Source: Zantedeschia hybrid cultivar (Eukaryota > Streptophyta > Magnoliopsida > Alismatales > Araceae). Taken from it: a stretch of DNA of 64,000 bases. This document shows positions 11,901 through 24,439 of the stretch, piece by piece. Position 1 is the stretch's first letter. The number at the start of each line of letters is the position of its first letter. Below the pieces are notes generated by a model, which worked only from the letters and a program-made list of their open reading frames with translations, was not told where the DNA came from and did not search any database. Made by a program: the position numbers and the translations under genes. The stretch is from positions 72,070,456-72,134,455 of the forward strand of contig JARZZO010000001.1 in the NCBI GenBank assembly GCA_030544215.1, given 5' to 3'.

Positions 11901-13100
11901 AAGTAAACATATTTTGATAAAAAGCTATAGCCATGGAAAGTAAAGCATCTTGGTCAGTAACATCATCCCCCTGATCATTAGCCAATTTGTGAATAAAGTT
12001 TTTCCTTCGTCTTTTATTGACAATAGAGTGGAAGAAGGCTGAGTTTTGGTTGCCCTCCTTGAGCCATTTGAGGTGAGATTTTTGCCTCCAGAAGATCTCT
12101 TGGCGTAAAGTAGTTCATTTAGATCCTTTTTAGTTGCAGAAAGGTCAGAAAGTGAATGGTCAGAAGGATGATTATCAATAATGATTTGCAATGAATTAAC
12201 CTTCTCCTCCACCTGTAAGATATGCTGAAAAATGTTGCCAAAAACACTTTTATTCCAAGACTTCAAAGTGGCTCTTAGTCTCTTCAATTTAGCGCTAAGC
12301 CTAAAGAGAGGAGAAGCATGTAAAGACTGACACCAACATGATCTAACCACCTGGATGAAATCACTGTGTCTAGTCCACATCTTCAAGAATTTAAAATGTG
12401 ATTTTCTAGGGGCGTTAGAGCAATGATAAGAAACTAGTAGCAGACTATGATCAGAATTGGTATGATGTACATGGCTTACTGTAGTGCTAAAAGAGGAGAA
12501 CCAAGCTAGGTTAGCCAAACCTCTGTCCAATCTGGCTTTAATGGAACCAATACCTTACTGACCATTTCTCCAGGTATAAGAAGGGCTACTAAAGCTAAGA
12601 TCCATAAGATTGCCATCCTGTAAGAAAGAGTGGAAGGCATTCACAGAAGCATGCTGTGGTGCATTGCCGCCAAATTTTTCATGGGAGTAAAGAACAGAAT
12701 TAAAATCACCCACAATCATCCAGGGGTCAGAAATAGACAGAGAAGTGATAGTGTCCCAAATATGGATTCTGTCCTGAAGGTGACAACTGGCATAAATGAA
12801 AGTGGTATAATGAACAATTTGACCAGTTACCTTCAAAGTGATAAAAGACTCATGAATAGTAATCACATCCACAGAGATAGAATTATGCCAGAAGACCCAA
12901 ACTTTACCGTAAGGATTACCACTAAAGAGGCATTGAGAGAGGCCTAGCTTAAGTGATAGCGCAAGCATCGAAGAATTCTGAACCATGGGCTCTAAAATCG
13001 CAACAATTTGGACCTTATTAGTCTTGCAAAGAGAAACAAGTCTGCGTCTAGAAGGAGAGTTACCAACTCCCCGGATATTCCAAACTAAAATATTAACCAT
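8984..13100 (-). pseudogene. LINE A ORF2 remnant (endonuclease, reverse transcriptase, RNase H)
   Basis: ORF2 starts at ATG 13100, overlapping the end of the ORF1 frame. The endonuclease part (WNIRGVG, ILEPM, VGDFN) is open to a TAA at 12555-12557, where the intact LINE D has a Leu. It continues in frame through SDHS to a frameshift near 12110. The reverse transcriptase part is open from 11985 with SPDSAPGPDG, LDMMKAYDRLEW, LRQGDPLAPSLF and FADDTIIF. Another frameshift falls near 10120. The zinc-binding and RNase H parts (NIDGCSRG, SELRANI, VESDC) run to the LTR junction, which replaces the last residues. At least one stop and two or three frameshifts make it inactive. Confidence 0.9.
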
Positions 13101-16100
13101 TAAACTTAGATTTCTTCTTTTGTGCACGTGTGAGCCTTGTGCTCTTTTGCTGGTCCAGCTGCAGACTACTAGAGGTGTCCTGTGTGCTGATGTCACCGTT
13201 AGTATGAGAATCATCAGAAGAGGAAAATGATTGCTGAAACTTATGCATGTCAAGTAAAATAATATTATCCTCCCTGTGGATAGGGCTCTCCAAGTATAAA
13301 CCCTCCAAGTTAAAGAGATGACCTGTACCATGTGAGTCGTATTGAACAGTTTCAAGGGGGCTTTGATCAAGAGGTAAACAAGTTGGAGATGTCACCTGAT
13401 TCTCGACTTGCAAAGAAGTTTGTACCTCCACATGCTCAGCACCATTGGTTTGATCAGTTGCATCAAATTGAGATATTGGGCCATGAGCAAAGACAAAAGC
13501 AACCTGTTTATCGATGCTCAGAGGTGCGTGGGCATCCTTGTGAGATACATGGGCAGCCTCATTATTGGTCTCACCTTGATTCACTGTGTCAATGGAAACA
13601 TCAAGAGTAAGAGAATTAAAAGTAGGGACAGTGATATCAGTGGAGTCATGATTAAGGGTAGGGATACTAGGGTCCTCCAAGTTAAGCATGCACGGGAGTT
13701 TAGGGGTAGACATGACCTGGGTATTGACGTTAGAGGTTGTTATTGATTTTAGGCATGTTGTTGCTGAGTCTTCGGCGGTAGAGTCGAGGGATTGTCGGTG
13801 CTAGCTGCTTGAGACAATAGGCATCTGCTATCAAAAGCATGTTTCCCAACACTGATTACCTATTCGTCTGCAAGGGGTTGTATAGTATGGTTGGCAGCAA
13901 CGTGGGTCGAGGACTTCTGACGAGTGGGGCTTGAGGCATCATGTTGTGGGCTCAGCCCATTAACATGACGAAGAGCATGGATCTGAAGACGCAAGCGGGC
14001 TGGGTCCCGGTGCTGTTACTGGGCTTCGTTAACGCAAGGCGACATGATATCGGAAGGGTGTGTCTGCACCGTGTGCATGGGCACATCTATCGAGGTATGC
14101 TGGTTCTCAACCATAGAAGAGGACATCTGTCGAACACCTGCAGCAGTAGGAGGTTGCCTGGAGGGTCCCTAATTCTGACCCATGTGGAAGGGGGCACCAG
14201 CGGGATCAAACGCTTCGCAATGATGCCCCACTTACAGCGGTGGGGATATCTGGCGAGCATTAGGCGAGCAGTCCTGAAGGGGGAGGATCTGGAGACGCCC
14301 GTTGTTGAGAGGGGCTTCAGGAGCCGTGGGCAGTGACGTGGCCTCGTGCATGGCGATGGTGGGCCTCGTGGGCGGGATTGGGGTGCCACCTGTCAGGTGA
14401 GTTGGACAAGAGGCAGTAGGCGGCGAGGGTAAAGCTGGCGCGTGGTCCGCGGGAGTGGCATGGGTGTCATCCGAGAGCCTGCTTTTTGAAGAGGGCAACA
14501 CGGAAAGGTCCTAGGAAGCCAAAGAAGGCAAGGGCGGAGCGTGCAGTGCCATGGAAGGAGGTGTCACCAGGGCCATAAGCTTGATAGGCTCGGTAGAGGA
14601 GCGCTGAACGGTCGTCCTGGCAGGAGCGACAGGGTTCACCAGAGAAGGGGAAGGGGAAGCGTTAGAACCTGAGAGAGGTGCGCCAACCAACGAATGCTGA
14701 GAGTGGCAAGAAGAGCATGACAACATGTCGCCAGAGAGTTGGATGACCAAGGATGGGGGCTTAGGATCAGCGGCAGGAGACTGGGTGGGGATCGAAGCGT
14801 GAAGGGTGCCTTGACCAGCATCGGACGGTCCAAGGGCAGCATAAGGGAGGGCAACGAGCGGCTGGGATGTAGTGAGAGGGACTCTCGTCGGAGGGTCCGC
14901 AGCGGTGGAGCCCTCCACGACGGCGGAGCCCTCTACGGTGGCGGAGCCCTCCACATCCCCGGATGAAACAGTACCCTGCACAGAAGAGATACCAAACAAA
15001 TGGTTAGTAGATGGATTACCAGACGGGTCAGAGCGGGGTGAAGCTCCATCAACAATGCCGAAGGCCGGATCTTCTTTGAGGGAAGACTGGAGAGCTAGGA
15101 AGGCGTTGGAGATCTGGATGGGCGGCTAGGAGGTAGCAGGCCCTTTATGCACCCATTTCCTGTTGGAGCTAACATGGCCACGCATGGTCTTCTTGGAGGT
15201 CCCAGGGGCATTGGCAGGCTTGTCCACCGGAGGGCGACTCTCGTCCAACACCGGAGGCGCAGAAGGCTCGCCAGCTTGCAGGACATCGTGGAGGCCAGAT
15301 GGAGGATCCGGTGGTGGGTCCGAGAGGGGCTTGGGACTAGGGGCAGGAGGTCCTTGAGCGATTTTGTTCGTTTGCTATTTGGCCGCGCGACGACAGGTAG
15401 CCTCCGCATGTCCAAGGAGCATGCATAAAACACAATAAGGGGGGAGGGGAGGGTAGAGGATATCCTGGAAGTATCCAGACGCTCCCATGCCGATCTAGAT
15501 GCGAGAGGGGCGCAGCTTGAGGACGTCAAGCTTGATGCAGGCACGGGCGCAGGAGGTGTTGGTAAGCTGGGCCGTCTGGACAGCAACCTGAAGGACTCTC
15601 CCAAGGTTTCCGGCGATGGACCTCACACAGGATTCATGGAAGAGATGCAACTTAAGGACTAGGAGGTCGATCCAGACAGGAATGACTGGAGGCTCGGTTC
15701 CGCATTCGAAGTCGGGCATCCATTTGAGGAATCTAAATAAGGATCCTTTGACATAGAGTTGCTCGCGCAGGAGCAAGCGGAGGTAGTCATCTTCAGTGGT
15801 GCATCTGATAAGCAGGTGGCGGTTGTCCAAAGCGCTGATGATGAACGATTGTTGGAGGCCCAGCCTTAGCATTAGAAGGGACTTGATCTCGGGGAAGGGG
15901 GGCCTGCCAAAGGGTGTTTTCGCCACCAGGGCAAACTGAAAGGGGATCAAGGTCTGGGCGATCTCTTCGTGAGAGAAAAAAACTGTAGGTTCCCCCAAGT
16001 CTGTAAATGCAGGTTGGTGGATGGGGATCTGAATCACTGGGAAGAGAGACTGCTCTTTCAGCACATGAGCGAAGAACTTCGAGCCAGGGGCGGTGCTCCA

Positions 16101-16355
16101 GGCTGGAGTAGGGGAGGAGGCAAGGGTCGGGGAAGAAGCGGGCATCACTGCGGGCAAGCTGCTCGAGGGAGCATGAACGACAGATGGTGTCAAGGTAGCA
16201 GTAGGTGGGGGGCCATTTAGAGGTGACGACGAGGGCACCAGAGGCCGAACAGTAGCTGACGGGGGTTTGAACAGGGTGGAGGGGTGAGGGTGGGGTGGCT
16301 GCAGCGAAGGAGGGGGTGGGCCGCCCCCCTCAGGGCCGGCCATGGCCGGCGGCAA
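13093..16355 (-). pseudogene. LINE A ORF1 remnant (DUF4283-like RNA-binding protein with zinc knuckle)
   Basis: The frame starts at ATG 16355 inside a GGCCGGCCATGGCC palindrome. A Pro/Ser-rich N-terminus leads to a DUF4283-like domain (about residues 95-285). A CX2CX4HX4C zinc knuckle follows (about 15433-15392), then a long Pro/Ser/Thr-rich low-complexity part. One frame runs from 16355 to 14232 with stops at 15495 (TAG), 15375 (TAG), 15126 (TAG), 14511 (TAG) and 14232 (TAA). A later frameshift brings in the C-terminal part (13713-13093), ending in the Lys-rich LTRAQKKKSK. The TAG at 15495 replaces the Trp expected in the RIWIG motif, the same site as in LINE B. Confidence 0.85.
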
Positions 16356-16375
16356 ACAGGGGGGGACACCCAGAG

Positions 16376-16405
16376 CTTCTCTCTCTAGGAAACTAGAGAG
16401 AGAAG
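16376..16405. repeat. Inverted repeat in LINE A 5' leader
   Basis: CTTCTCTCTCTAG and its exact complement are separated by four bases. LINE B has the matching hairpin at the same place (about 24073-24100) with a changed loop and one changed arm end, so the structure is a shared feature of the LINE 5' end. Confidence 0.75.
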
Positions 16406-16421
16406 GGCAACAGCCGAATGG

Positions 16422-16558
16422 TTTTTTGTTTTAGGGTTAGGGTTTAGGGTTTAGTGTTTTAGGGTTTAGGATTTAGGGTTTTAGGGTTTAGGGTTTTGGG
16501 TTTAGGGTTTTGGTTTTAGGTTCTAGGGTTTAGGGGTTAGGATTTAGGGGTTTAGGGG
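16422..16558 (+). repeat. Degenerate telomeric-repeat tract (TTTAGGG)n between LINE A and LINE B
   Basis: The tract is made of TTTAGGG units with many variants (TTTTAGGG, TTTAGGGG, TTAGGG). On the plus strand it runs from the 5' end of LINE A to the poly(T) complement of the LINE B tail. It is the most decayed of the tracts in the window. Confidence 0.92.
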
Positions 16559-16761
16559 TTTTTTTTTTTTTTTTTTAAACCCAGAACTTTTATAGGACCC
16601 TGGGCCGCCCTTGTTATTTTATTGCACGAAATAAAGGTACAAACTGAGGGGGACTTCCCGCCTTACCTCGCATGGTACATATAGGAAAATAAACCCAAGA
16701 AACCAAACCCCCGAGTACAAAAAGAAACCACAACCAAAAAGGGGAATCATCAACTGCGTAG

Positions 16762-19700
16762 CTAAGGGAGACCAGATCTATCCATGGTGAGCTCCCCTTT
16801 GACGCTACAATGCAGATCTGAAGCAGCATAATGGATCCGGGTGATCTGTGCAGAGCAAGAGAAATTAGCTAGGGAATCCGCAGCTCTGTTGCATTCACGG
16901 ACCACATGCTGAAAAGGAATATCCATAGAACTTGTGAAGATAAGCAACTCATCCCACCAAGGGTAGAGAATCCAAGGCACTGAATTATCAACAGAATTAA
17001 GTAGCGAGACCAAAGCTAAACAATCAGTCTCCACAATAATAGAAACGTCGCCCTGTTGATAACACATCTTTAAACCGAGAAGCATGGCTCTAATCTCTGA
17101 GACTATACTGCAGGTATCTCCAAAAAAATCACAGCAAGCCAAAACAAATTGGCCATCATCATCTCGAAGAATAGCTGCCCCTGCTGCAAGACCTGGATTA
17201 CCTCTGCAACAACCGTCAGTATTAAGTTTGAATGTACCTCTTGGAGGAGGAGCCCAGTGAACAAGGGTGGGCTTGGATGGATTAAAACTGTCTGACAAAC
17301 CAAAGGCCCTTAGACAAGTCCTTTCAGTAGGAGTAGAAATCTTCTTAGGGTGGTAGAGAGAAGCAATGTCTCTGATGAGGAAGAGACTTTGAGACATGAT
17401 ACTTTCTTTACTGCAAGAAGTATTGTCGTAACGGGCTGTACACCTAGCTTTCCAAAGAGACCAAGCCACAATTGACGGAGTAATACCCATACAAAAAAAA
17501 AAAACAGAAGTGGTAGAAGACATAGCCATAAATGAGGAGAATATATGAGAGAAAGAAGTCACCTGGATCGATAGCTAGCAAGTCTCCTGAAAAAAGGACC
17601 AACAGAACCTAGCCCTCTCACTATGGACCAAAACGTGATTCAAAGTTTCCTGAGATGGTGAAGAACAACATGCACATCTAGAGACAATAGGGATGCCCAT
17701 CCTTTGAATATTATTATCAAAGGGTAATCTATCAATAAGAGCTCTGTAGATAAAAATGGAGATCTTCTTTGGCAAGAGATGATGCCACATCCATTTAGTG
17801 ATAGGAAGAAAGTTCTCTCTGGGTCTAACAATATTCCAAGCTGATTTGGTAGAGAAGAGACCATGCGAGTCAGGTTTCCAGATGAGCTTGTCAGGACCTT
17901 GTATGCAGACTATTGAATTAGTGCGATTAGTAATAACAAAGGATATGTCATAAGGCAAAAGCTGCAAATAGTCCAATCTGTGAAGTAAGAAATCGTGAAC
18001 CCTCCAATCATGAGTATAGTTAATGTCAAACCATTGTTCATCGGAAATCTAATCTTTAAGAATACCAGAGCCAGACCAATTATCGTGCCAAAAGGATAAA
18101 TTACCATGACCTATCAACCAACAAGTGTTGTCCAAGATCCAATGCTTATGTTTTAAAACCATCTTCCAATGGGGAGAGCCCGTAGATGGACAAGATGCCA
18201 AGTGATGATGACGAAGATAAGTGCTGTGAATGAAGTCACTCCAAATGCCTTTGTGGGAGTAGATTTTCCAGCAAAGTTTCACCTTGAGAGCACTGCATAA
18301 ATCAAAGAGTGACCTGATACCGATACCTCCTTCAGAAGTTGGCCTAGCCAAGTGTTTCCAGGCAATCCAATGCTTGCGTTTACCTGTAGTAGAGGAGCCC
18401 CAGAAAAAAGCAGCAAACAAGTGCTCCAGAGAATTTAACACACTTTTAGGGGGTGAAAGCCCAGCAAGAATATGTATTGGAATGGAAGCAAGAACATGCT
18501 TGATGAGAATCAATTTACCACTTGCAGAAAGAAGGCTAGATTTCCAAGAAGTAAGTTTCTTTCTCACCTTATCCAATAGAGGTTGAAAATAAGTTGCTTT
18601 AGCAATACCTTTGAAAAGAGGGGCGCCTAGATAAATAATAGGGAAGTGCTTGTGAGGAATGTTGGTAGCTGTTGAAATTTGATTGATTCTGCGACGAGGA
18701 GCTGTATTAGCAATATAAAAGGCACTCTTACTAGTGTTGATCAATTGCCCTGAGCATTTTTCATAGATAGTTAAAAAAGCCATAAGCCTACGTAGAGAGG
18801 ATTTACGCCCATTCGTGAAAAGAATAGTGTCATCAGCAAAAAGTAAGTGAGAAATAATAGGTCCATTGATGAATGTAGAGTAAGGGGTAATCAGATCTCT
18901 CTGAAACAAATATTGTAGACCTCTGCTAAGAGCTTCTTCTGCAAGAATAAAGAGACTAGGGGCTAGTGGGTCACCCTGTCTCAATCCACGAGAGGAGGGA
19001 AAGTAACCAGCTAAATTGCCATTGAATATAACAGAGAACCAACAATTGGTGAAGAGTCTTTTAATCAATCTAATCCAGGCGTCCGAAAATCCAAATTTAT
19101 TAAGAACATCAAAGAGGAAAGGCCATTCCAACCTGTCATATGCTTTCATCATATCAAGTTTAAAGATAACATTATAGCCTGACTTTTTTAGTGAGACTGT
19201 GAATTAACTCTTGAGCAAGACAAATGTTGTCATTCATGTCCCTTCCTTTCACAAAAGCACCATGTAGAGGAGAAATAAGAATAGGAAGAATAGTAGAAAG
19301 CCGTTTGCAAACAATAAAAGATAAAATCTTGTAAGTGAAATTGCATAAATTGATTGGCGGAAGTCCTTGAAAGATGTAGGAGAATCACACTTAAGAATAA
19401 GGACCAAATGAGTTGAAGTGTAAGCTTTGGGCAGAGATCCTCCATCAAAAAATTCAAGCACAACATCATAAACATCAGTAGCAACAATGTCCCAACAAAA
19501 AGTAAAGAAGTCACCTGAGAAACCATCAGGTCCAAGAGCACTATCAGGGGATAGAGAGAAAACAACGTCCTTAACCTCCTCCAAGGTAGGTTTGGTCAAA
19601 AGGTTGCTATTATCATCATCAGAGACAAGGGATGGGATATACTGAAGGATCCCACTGTTATTAATGGGGATATGTTGAGAAGTAAAGAGGTCCTTGTAAT

Positions 19701-20884
19701 AGTTAACAGTCATGGAAATAAGAGTAGCTTGATCCGTAACTTGAGTACCTTGTTCATCATTAAGAGTATGAATATGATTCATTTTACGCCTCTCAGAAAC
19801 AATAGAGTGAAAAAATGCAGAATTTTGATCCCCTTCCTTGAGCCATTTGATATGAGATTTTTGTCTCCAGAACATCTCTTGTCTAAGAAGGAGCTCGTTA
19901 AGTTTTTTTTCCCCGGCTTCCAAGTTCCTGAGAGCATCATTAGAAGATGGTGCATTATCAGCAATAACTTGAAGGCTACTAACCTCAGCTTCGACTTTAA
20001 GGATATGAGCAAAAATATTGCCAAAACCATTTTTGTTCCAAAACTTTAAAGTAACCCTCAATCTCTTCAACTTGGCACTAAGGCGATAGAGAGGAGATGC
20101 ATGGAGAGGTTGGGTCCAACAAGAATTAACAACTTGAGTGAAGTCAGAGTGTCTTGTCCACATCTTAAGAAACTTAAAGTGATAAGAGCGAGGGATGTTA
20201 GAAGGATCAAAATTGACAAGAAGCGGGTTATGATCAGAACAAGAATGGTGTAAATGTGTAACCATAGTGGAGAAATTAGAAAACCAGTGAGAATTAGCCA
20301 AACCTCTATCGAGTCTTGCCCTGATACAATTTGTACCATGTTGACCATTGCGCCTGGTGTAGGGTGAACCAGTGTAGCCCAAGTCTGTTAAACCCGCATT
20401 ATGAAGCAAAGTATGAAAGCCATTAACAGAAGGAAGGGAAGGGATGTTACCTCCAAATTTTTCATACGAATACAACACAGAGTTAAAGTCCCCCACCACC
20501 ATCCAAGGTTCGTTAATAGAAGAAGATAAATTCGTGAGATCATCCTAAATAGAAAGCCTGTCTTGGAGATGACAACTAGCATATGTAAATGTTATAAGAT
20601 AATTAACGGTATCTTTAACTTTGACAGTAATGGAATGCTCTTGTATCATCACAATTTCGAGAGAAATAGTGTTGTGCCAAAAAATCCAGACTTTGCCAAT
20701 ATTGTTACTACTAGAAGCACAATTTTTGAGGCCAATATGAAAGGCAATGCACTGCATATTAGAAGAGTCAATCATAGGTTCTAAAATTGCAGCAATTTTG
20801 ATAGAATGAGATTTACAAAGTGATGTCATTCTACGCAGAGAGGAAGGGTTGCCAATTCCCCGAATATTCCAAATGAGAGAGCAA
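16762..20884 (-). pseudogene. LINE B ORF2 remnant (endonuclease, reverse transcriptase, RNase H)
   Basis: The expected start codon is changed: where LINE D has TTTTAATGG, B has TTTTAGCGG at about 20885-20893, so ORF1 ends in TAG and ORF2 has no ATG there. Recognisable blocks are WNIRGIG (just after the junction), ILEPM and VVGDFN, then SPDSALGPDG with Leu in place of the usual Pro-flanked Ala. These are followed by LDMMKAYDRLEW, LRQGDPLAPSLF, FADDTILF, a zinc-binding region, and RNase H motifs NTDGCCRG, SEIRAM, VETDC and RAADSLA. Stops or frameshifts fall near 20540, 19360, 19190, 18050 and 17570. Confidence 0.88.
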
Positions 20885-20888
20885 ACCG

Positions 20889-23800
20889 CTAAAAAGACAA
20901 TTTATATCGTTGTGCACGAGTGAGAACTCCGCTCTTTATTTGCGCAATAGGCATGTCTTCAAGCGATCGAACTATGGACATATCATCCAAGGATAGAGTA
21001 TCCTGCATGTTGACTTTACAAACAATTTGAAGGCTATTGTCTTTAGAAAAGGCTTGCTGGAAATTCTGAACTTCTGTGAAAGAATTTTGCAGTTTGTAAT
21101 CCACAGAATTAGTGGGTGAAGTCACCAGATCAAGGCTTCAATAGTTATCCTTCTTTCCCTGGAACTCACCTCCAAATTAGAAACTTTGTTAGTCAAGTTA
21201 AGCTGGGAGGAATTGTGAACCAGACCTGTGTGTTGGATAGAACAATGGCCAACACCTAAGTTATCCACGCAGATAGTAGGACCGGCAAGTTCACTAGGAG
21301 TAAGGCTGCTACCACCGACCCCGTTAATAGTAAGATCACGAGGACGGGAGGAGGGGAATTGGAACCGACTGTTAGAAGTTTGTGGGAGTTCAACAATGGC
21401 CTTGCAGGGGTGCTTCACAGACGTCTGAGGAATCCGGGTCGGCCCAACCATATTTTGTTCAGAAAATTGCTGATTGCTAGCTGCTGGTGTAGTGCCAATG
21501 GCACACGACTGAGTAACCTGCAAGCCTTGAGTAGCACTGTCTTTGGAGACCAGAAAATTGGTTGGCGAAGTAGAGCAAATAGTTTGGGTGGTGGCTATGT
21601 GTGGAGAATTGGAGGGACCAGTTTCCAAATTGAGGGCCGCCATTGTGCGAGCTTTGAGCCTGGACTTGTTAAGTTGGGAAGATTTAACAATCGTATCATT
21701 TTGAATAGTGGCATCATTACTCTGTTCAGAAACCGAACTATTGTGACCAGCCGTAGGTGGGTTATCATCCTCAATAGGTGGCATGGTGTTATTCACTGAA
21801 ATAACTTTATGTTTATCTATGGAATTAGTAGTCTGATTTTTGTCAAGATCCAAAGTTACAGTAGCATCACCAACCTCACAGAGAGCATCGAAAGAGTTAG
21901 AGGTGGACACATCATGATTGACGCCCTTGGGAGACTTAGAGATCCACTTTTGATGTGTCCGTTTGCTTTTACTTTTCATAGAAGTATTCTCAAGAAATGT
22001 AGAATCTTGTTTACCTGTAGTCCGAGCAGGGTGCTGTTGGGGTGGATTAGAGGAAGAAATAGGCACATGGTCATCTTCTTTGGACAGCTGGTTGTTAGCA
22101 ATATTCTTGGAATTCTTACGACAAGAAGTAGCTCCATGACCTAGTAAGTAGCAAGAAGTACAATACTCAAGTATGTAAGAATACTTAATAGGTTGCCAAT
22201 ATCCAGAAGCTCCACCAAGTCCAATCTAGATTCTGCTCGGTCGCTGTTGAAGAATATTTAACTCGACACAAGCATGTGCTGCCGACGCATTGGTAATTTG
22301 GGAAGTGCGAAGGGCCACTTGAAGGACTTTGCCAATATTACCGGCAATGGACCTAATACAAGGTTCATGAAATAAATTTGGCTTAAGAGCTGGGAATTCC
22401 ACCCAAATAGGGACAACAGGCGGTTCAGTCCCACATTCGAACTCTTGGGTCCATTTAAAGAAGCGGAAGAGATAGCCCTTGATAAGGAGTTGTTCTCGTA
22501 GTAGAATCTTCAAATAATCATCTTCCTCAGTGCACCGAAGCAGGAGGTGTCGACCATCAAGAGTTCCCATGACAAATTCTGATTTCAGACCCAACCGTTG
22601 AGTGAGTAGTTGCTTGATATCAGGGTACGGAGGCCTCCCGTAGGGTGTCTTAGCAACCAGGGCATATCTGAATGGAACAAGAGTGGCTTCAATTTCTTCA
22701 GACGTAAAAAACACCGCAGGTTCACCCGTGTCTGTGAAAGTGGGGTTATGAATAGGGAGCTTAACATCAGAGAAGACTTTTGATTCCGCAAGGGCTTTAG
22801 CGTAGCTTTTTCCTGTAATTGAAGGAGGGTTAACACCAGATAAAATAGGATTTAGTCTATTGTTACCAGTGGCCTATCGAGGTTGAGCAGTGGGAGGAGC
22901 TGAAGTCAGAGAATGCTTAGTCAACTGGGGAGCCATGTGAAGCATCGTTTGAGGACGTTTCTGTTGGTTGGGTGTGTTGTCACTAACAGGGACAGGAAAT
23001 TTGGGAGCCCGAGACGACGACAGACCAGGGCCAGTGCTAGAAGGCAAGTCCTGGTGAGCAAGCGCCCTCCCCAACGAAGACGGTTCCTTTGTAGAGCCCT
23101 TTGTCGCCTGGTTCCCTTTAGGATTATTAAAAGACATAGCAGTAGTGTTGTCCTCATGCACCTGGCCACTGGTAGCTGTCTTAACTCCACTATTAATATG
23201 GGCAGTACCTGCAAGGAGACAAGATTTTGAGTTAGAGGCGCTGGGTGCGGTAACAGGTGTATCACCGAGGGTGCCAACTGTCGAACAGTTGGTGTGCGTG
23301 GCGGGTCCAGGTGTTGGGCATGCGGCATTCATCATAGAGGTCGGTGAAGCTGTGGGCGTCGTCAGGTGCGCGCCCATTGAAGTCTTCTTGGGATCACCGG
23401 CGGCACGAGGTAGGAGACTAGTGTCGCCAACTGTCGAACAGTTGGTGTGCAAGGCTTCAAAAGCAGAGGGGGGCTTGTACGTGTCGATCCCAGGCGCCTG
23501 GCGAGTGTTAATAGCCATGATTGTTGATGGATCAGTGCAGCTAGGGGTCTTCAAGTTCGCGCCCATCGAGATCTTGGCGGCGGGAGGGGGAAGATCTGCG
23601 GGGGAGGTTTGATAGTCGGCGTGGCTGGGTCCAAGGGCTTGAGATTTCGAAGATGGATCTGAGGAATCCGCACGGATCGAGGATGCCTGGGAAAAGACGG
23701 CCAAGGCAGTAAGCGGCTGTGGGTCACCAAGGGCAGCATCCTTTGCCCACGCGTCAACAGGGCTAGAATCCAAAGCTTTTGGGTGGCGCGTGGCTTCTCG

Positions 23801-24040
23801 GGTGCAGATCTGGTTGTTGGAATCTTGCTGGAAAGAGCAGGTGGACAACGAAGGGGGCACCAGTGCCGCACACGAGGTTGTCGGTAGAGAGCCAACATGT
23901 CTTCGTGGGGATGCAGGGCCAAACCCGTCAAGCAGAGGCACCCTATTGCTGTCTTCCTTGCGGGTGGGGATGCCATCATCAAGAACAGGGGGGCAAGAAA
24001 GTTGGGAGGGAGGCAGAGGGCCCCCCCCATGGCCGGCCAT
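20889..24040 (-). pseudogene. LINE B ORF1 remnant (DUF4283-like, zinc knuckle)
   Basis: The frame starts at ATG 24040 (MAGHGGG), within a CCATGGCCGGCCATGG palindrome. It stays in one frame to 21122 and is cut only by TAG codons at 22874 and 22226. The DUF4283-like domain lies between them (VFFTSEEIEATLVPF to QRPSRI). The TAG at 22226 stands where RIWIG is expected, identical in position to LINE A. A CX2CX4HX4C zinc knuckle follows (YCTSCYLLGHGATSC). A frameshift near 21125 leads to the last part (21125-20889), which ends near the Lys/Arg-rich LTRAQRYK. Confidence 0.85.
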
Positions 24041-24072
24041 GGCCGGTCCCGAGGGTGGGGATCCGCAGAGCT

Positions 24073-24100
24073 CCTCTCTCTAGAAATCTAGAGAGAGAGG
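24073..24100. repeat. Inverted repeat in LINE B 5' leader
   Basis: CCTCTCTCTAGA and its complement TCTAGAGAGAGG are separated by only two bases. It occupies the same place as the hairpin in LINE A. Confidence 0.75.
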
Positions 24101-24116
24101 GGCAGCGGCCGAATGG

Positions 24117-24439
24117 TTTTAGGTTTAGGGGTTTAGGGTTTAGGGTTTAGGTTTTAGGGTTTAGGGTTTAGGGGTTTAGGGTTTAGGGCTTAGGGTTTTA
24201 GGGGTTTAGGTTTTAGGTTTTAGGGTTTAAGTTTTAGGGTTTTAGGGTTTTAGGGTTTAGGGGTTTAGGGTTTAGGGTTTTAGGGTTTAGGGTTTAGGGT
24301 TTAAGGTTTAGTGTTTTAGGGTTTAGGGTTTAGGGGTTTAGGGTTTAGGGTTTTAGGGTTTAGGGTTTAGGGGTTTAGGGGTTTAGGTTTTGGGGTTTAG
24401 GGTTTTAGGGTTTTAGGGTTTAGGGTTTAGGGTCAAGGG
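24117..24439 (+). repeat. Telomeric-repeat tract (TTTAGGG)n upstream of LINE B
   Basis: This is the longest tract in the window, with mostly TTTAGGG units and interspersed TTTTAGGG and TTTAGGGG variants. It begins at the 5' end of LINE B and ends at a new poly(T) run (24440-24465), the tail of another LINE. Confidence 0.95.

Larger units (their letters stand above)
8984..16421 (-). mobile_element. LINE A (L1-type), nearly full length, 3' end displaced by LTR insertion
   Basis: The 5' end (about 16421, beginning CCATTCGGC) abuts a telomeric-repeat tract and matches the 5' end of LINE B at 24116. Next come a 5' leader with a perfect hairpin, ORF1 and ORF2. The last codons of ORF2 and the 3' tail are missing because the copia-like LTR was inserted at 8983/8984. 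Both ORFs are decayed. Protein similarity shows A is close to C, D and E and more distant from B. Confidence 0.9.
16559..24116 (-). mobile_element. LINE B (L1-type), full length, decayed
   Basis: The 3' end is a poly(A) tail (T run 16559-16576) joined to CCCTAAA repeats. The conserved terminal segment with CCCAGGGTCCTA and CTGGG precedes it. The 5' end at about 24116 begins with the same CCATTCGGC motif as LINE A and abuts the next telomeric tract. Both termini are therefore defined, giving about 7.56 kb. Its proteins differ clearly from those of A, C, D and E, so it is an older copy or a separate subfamily. Confidence 0.92.
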
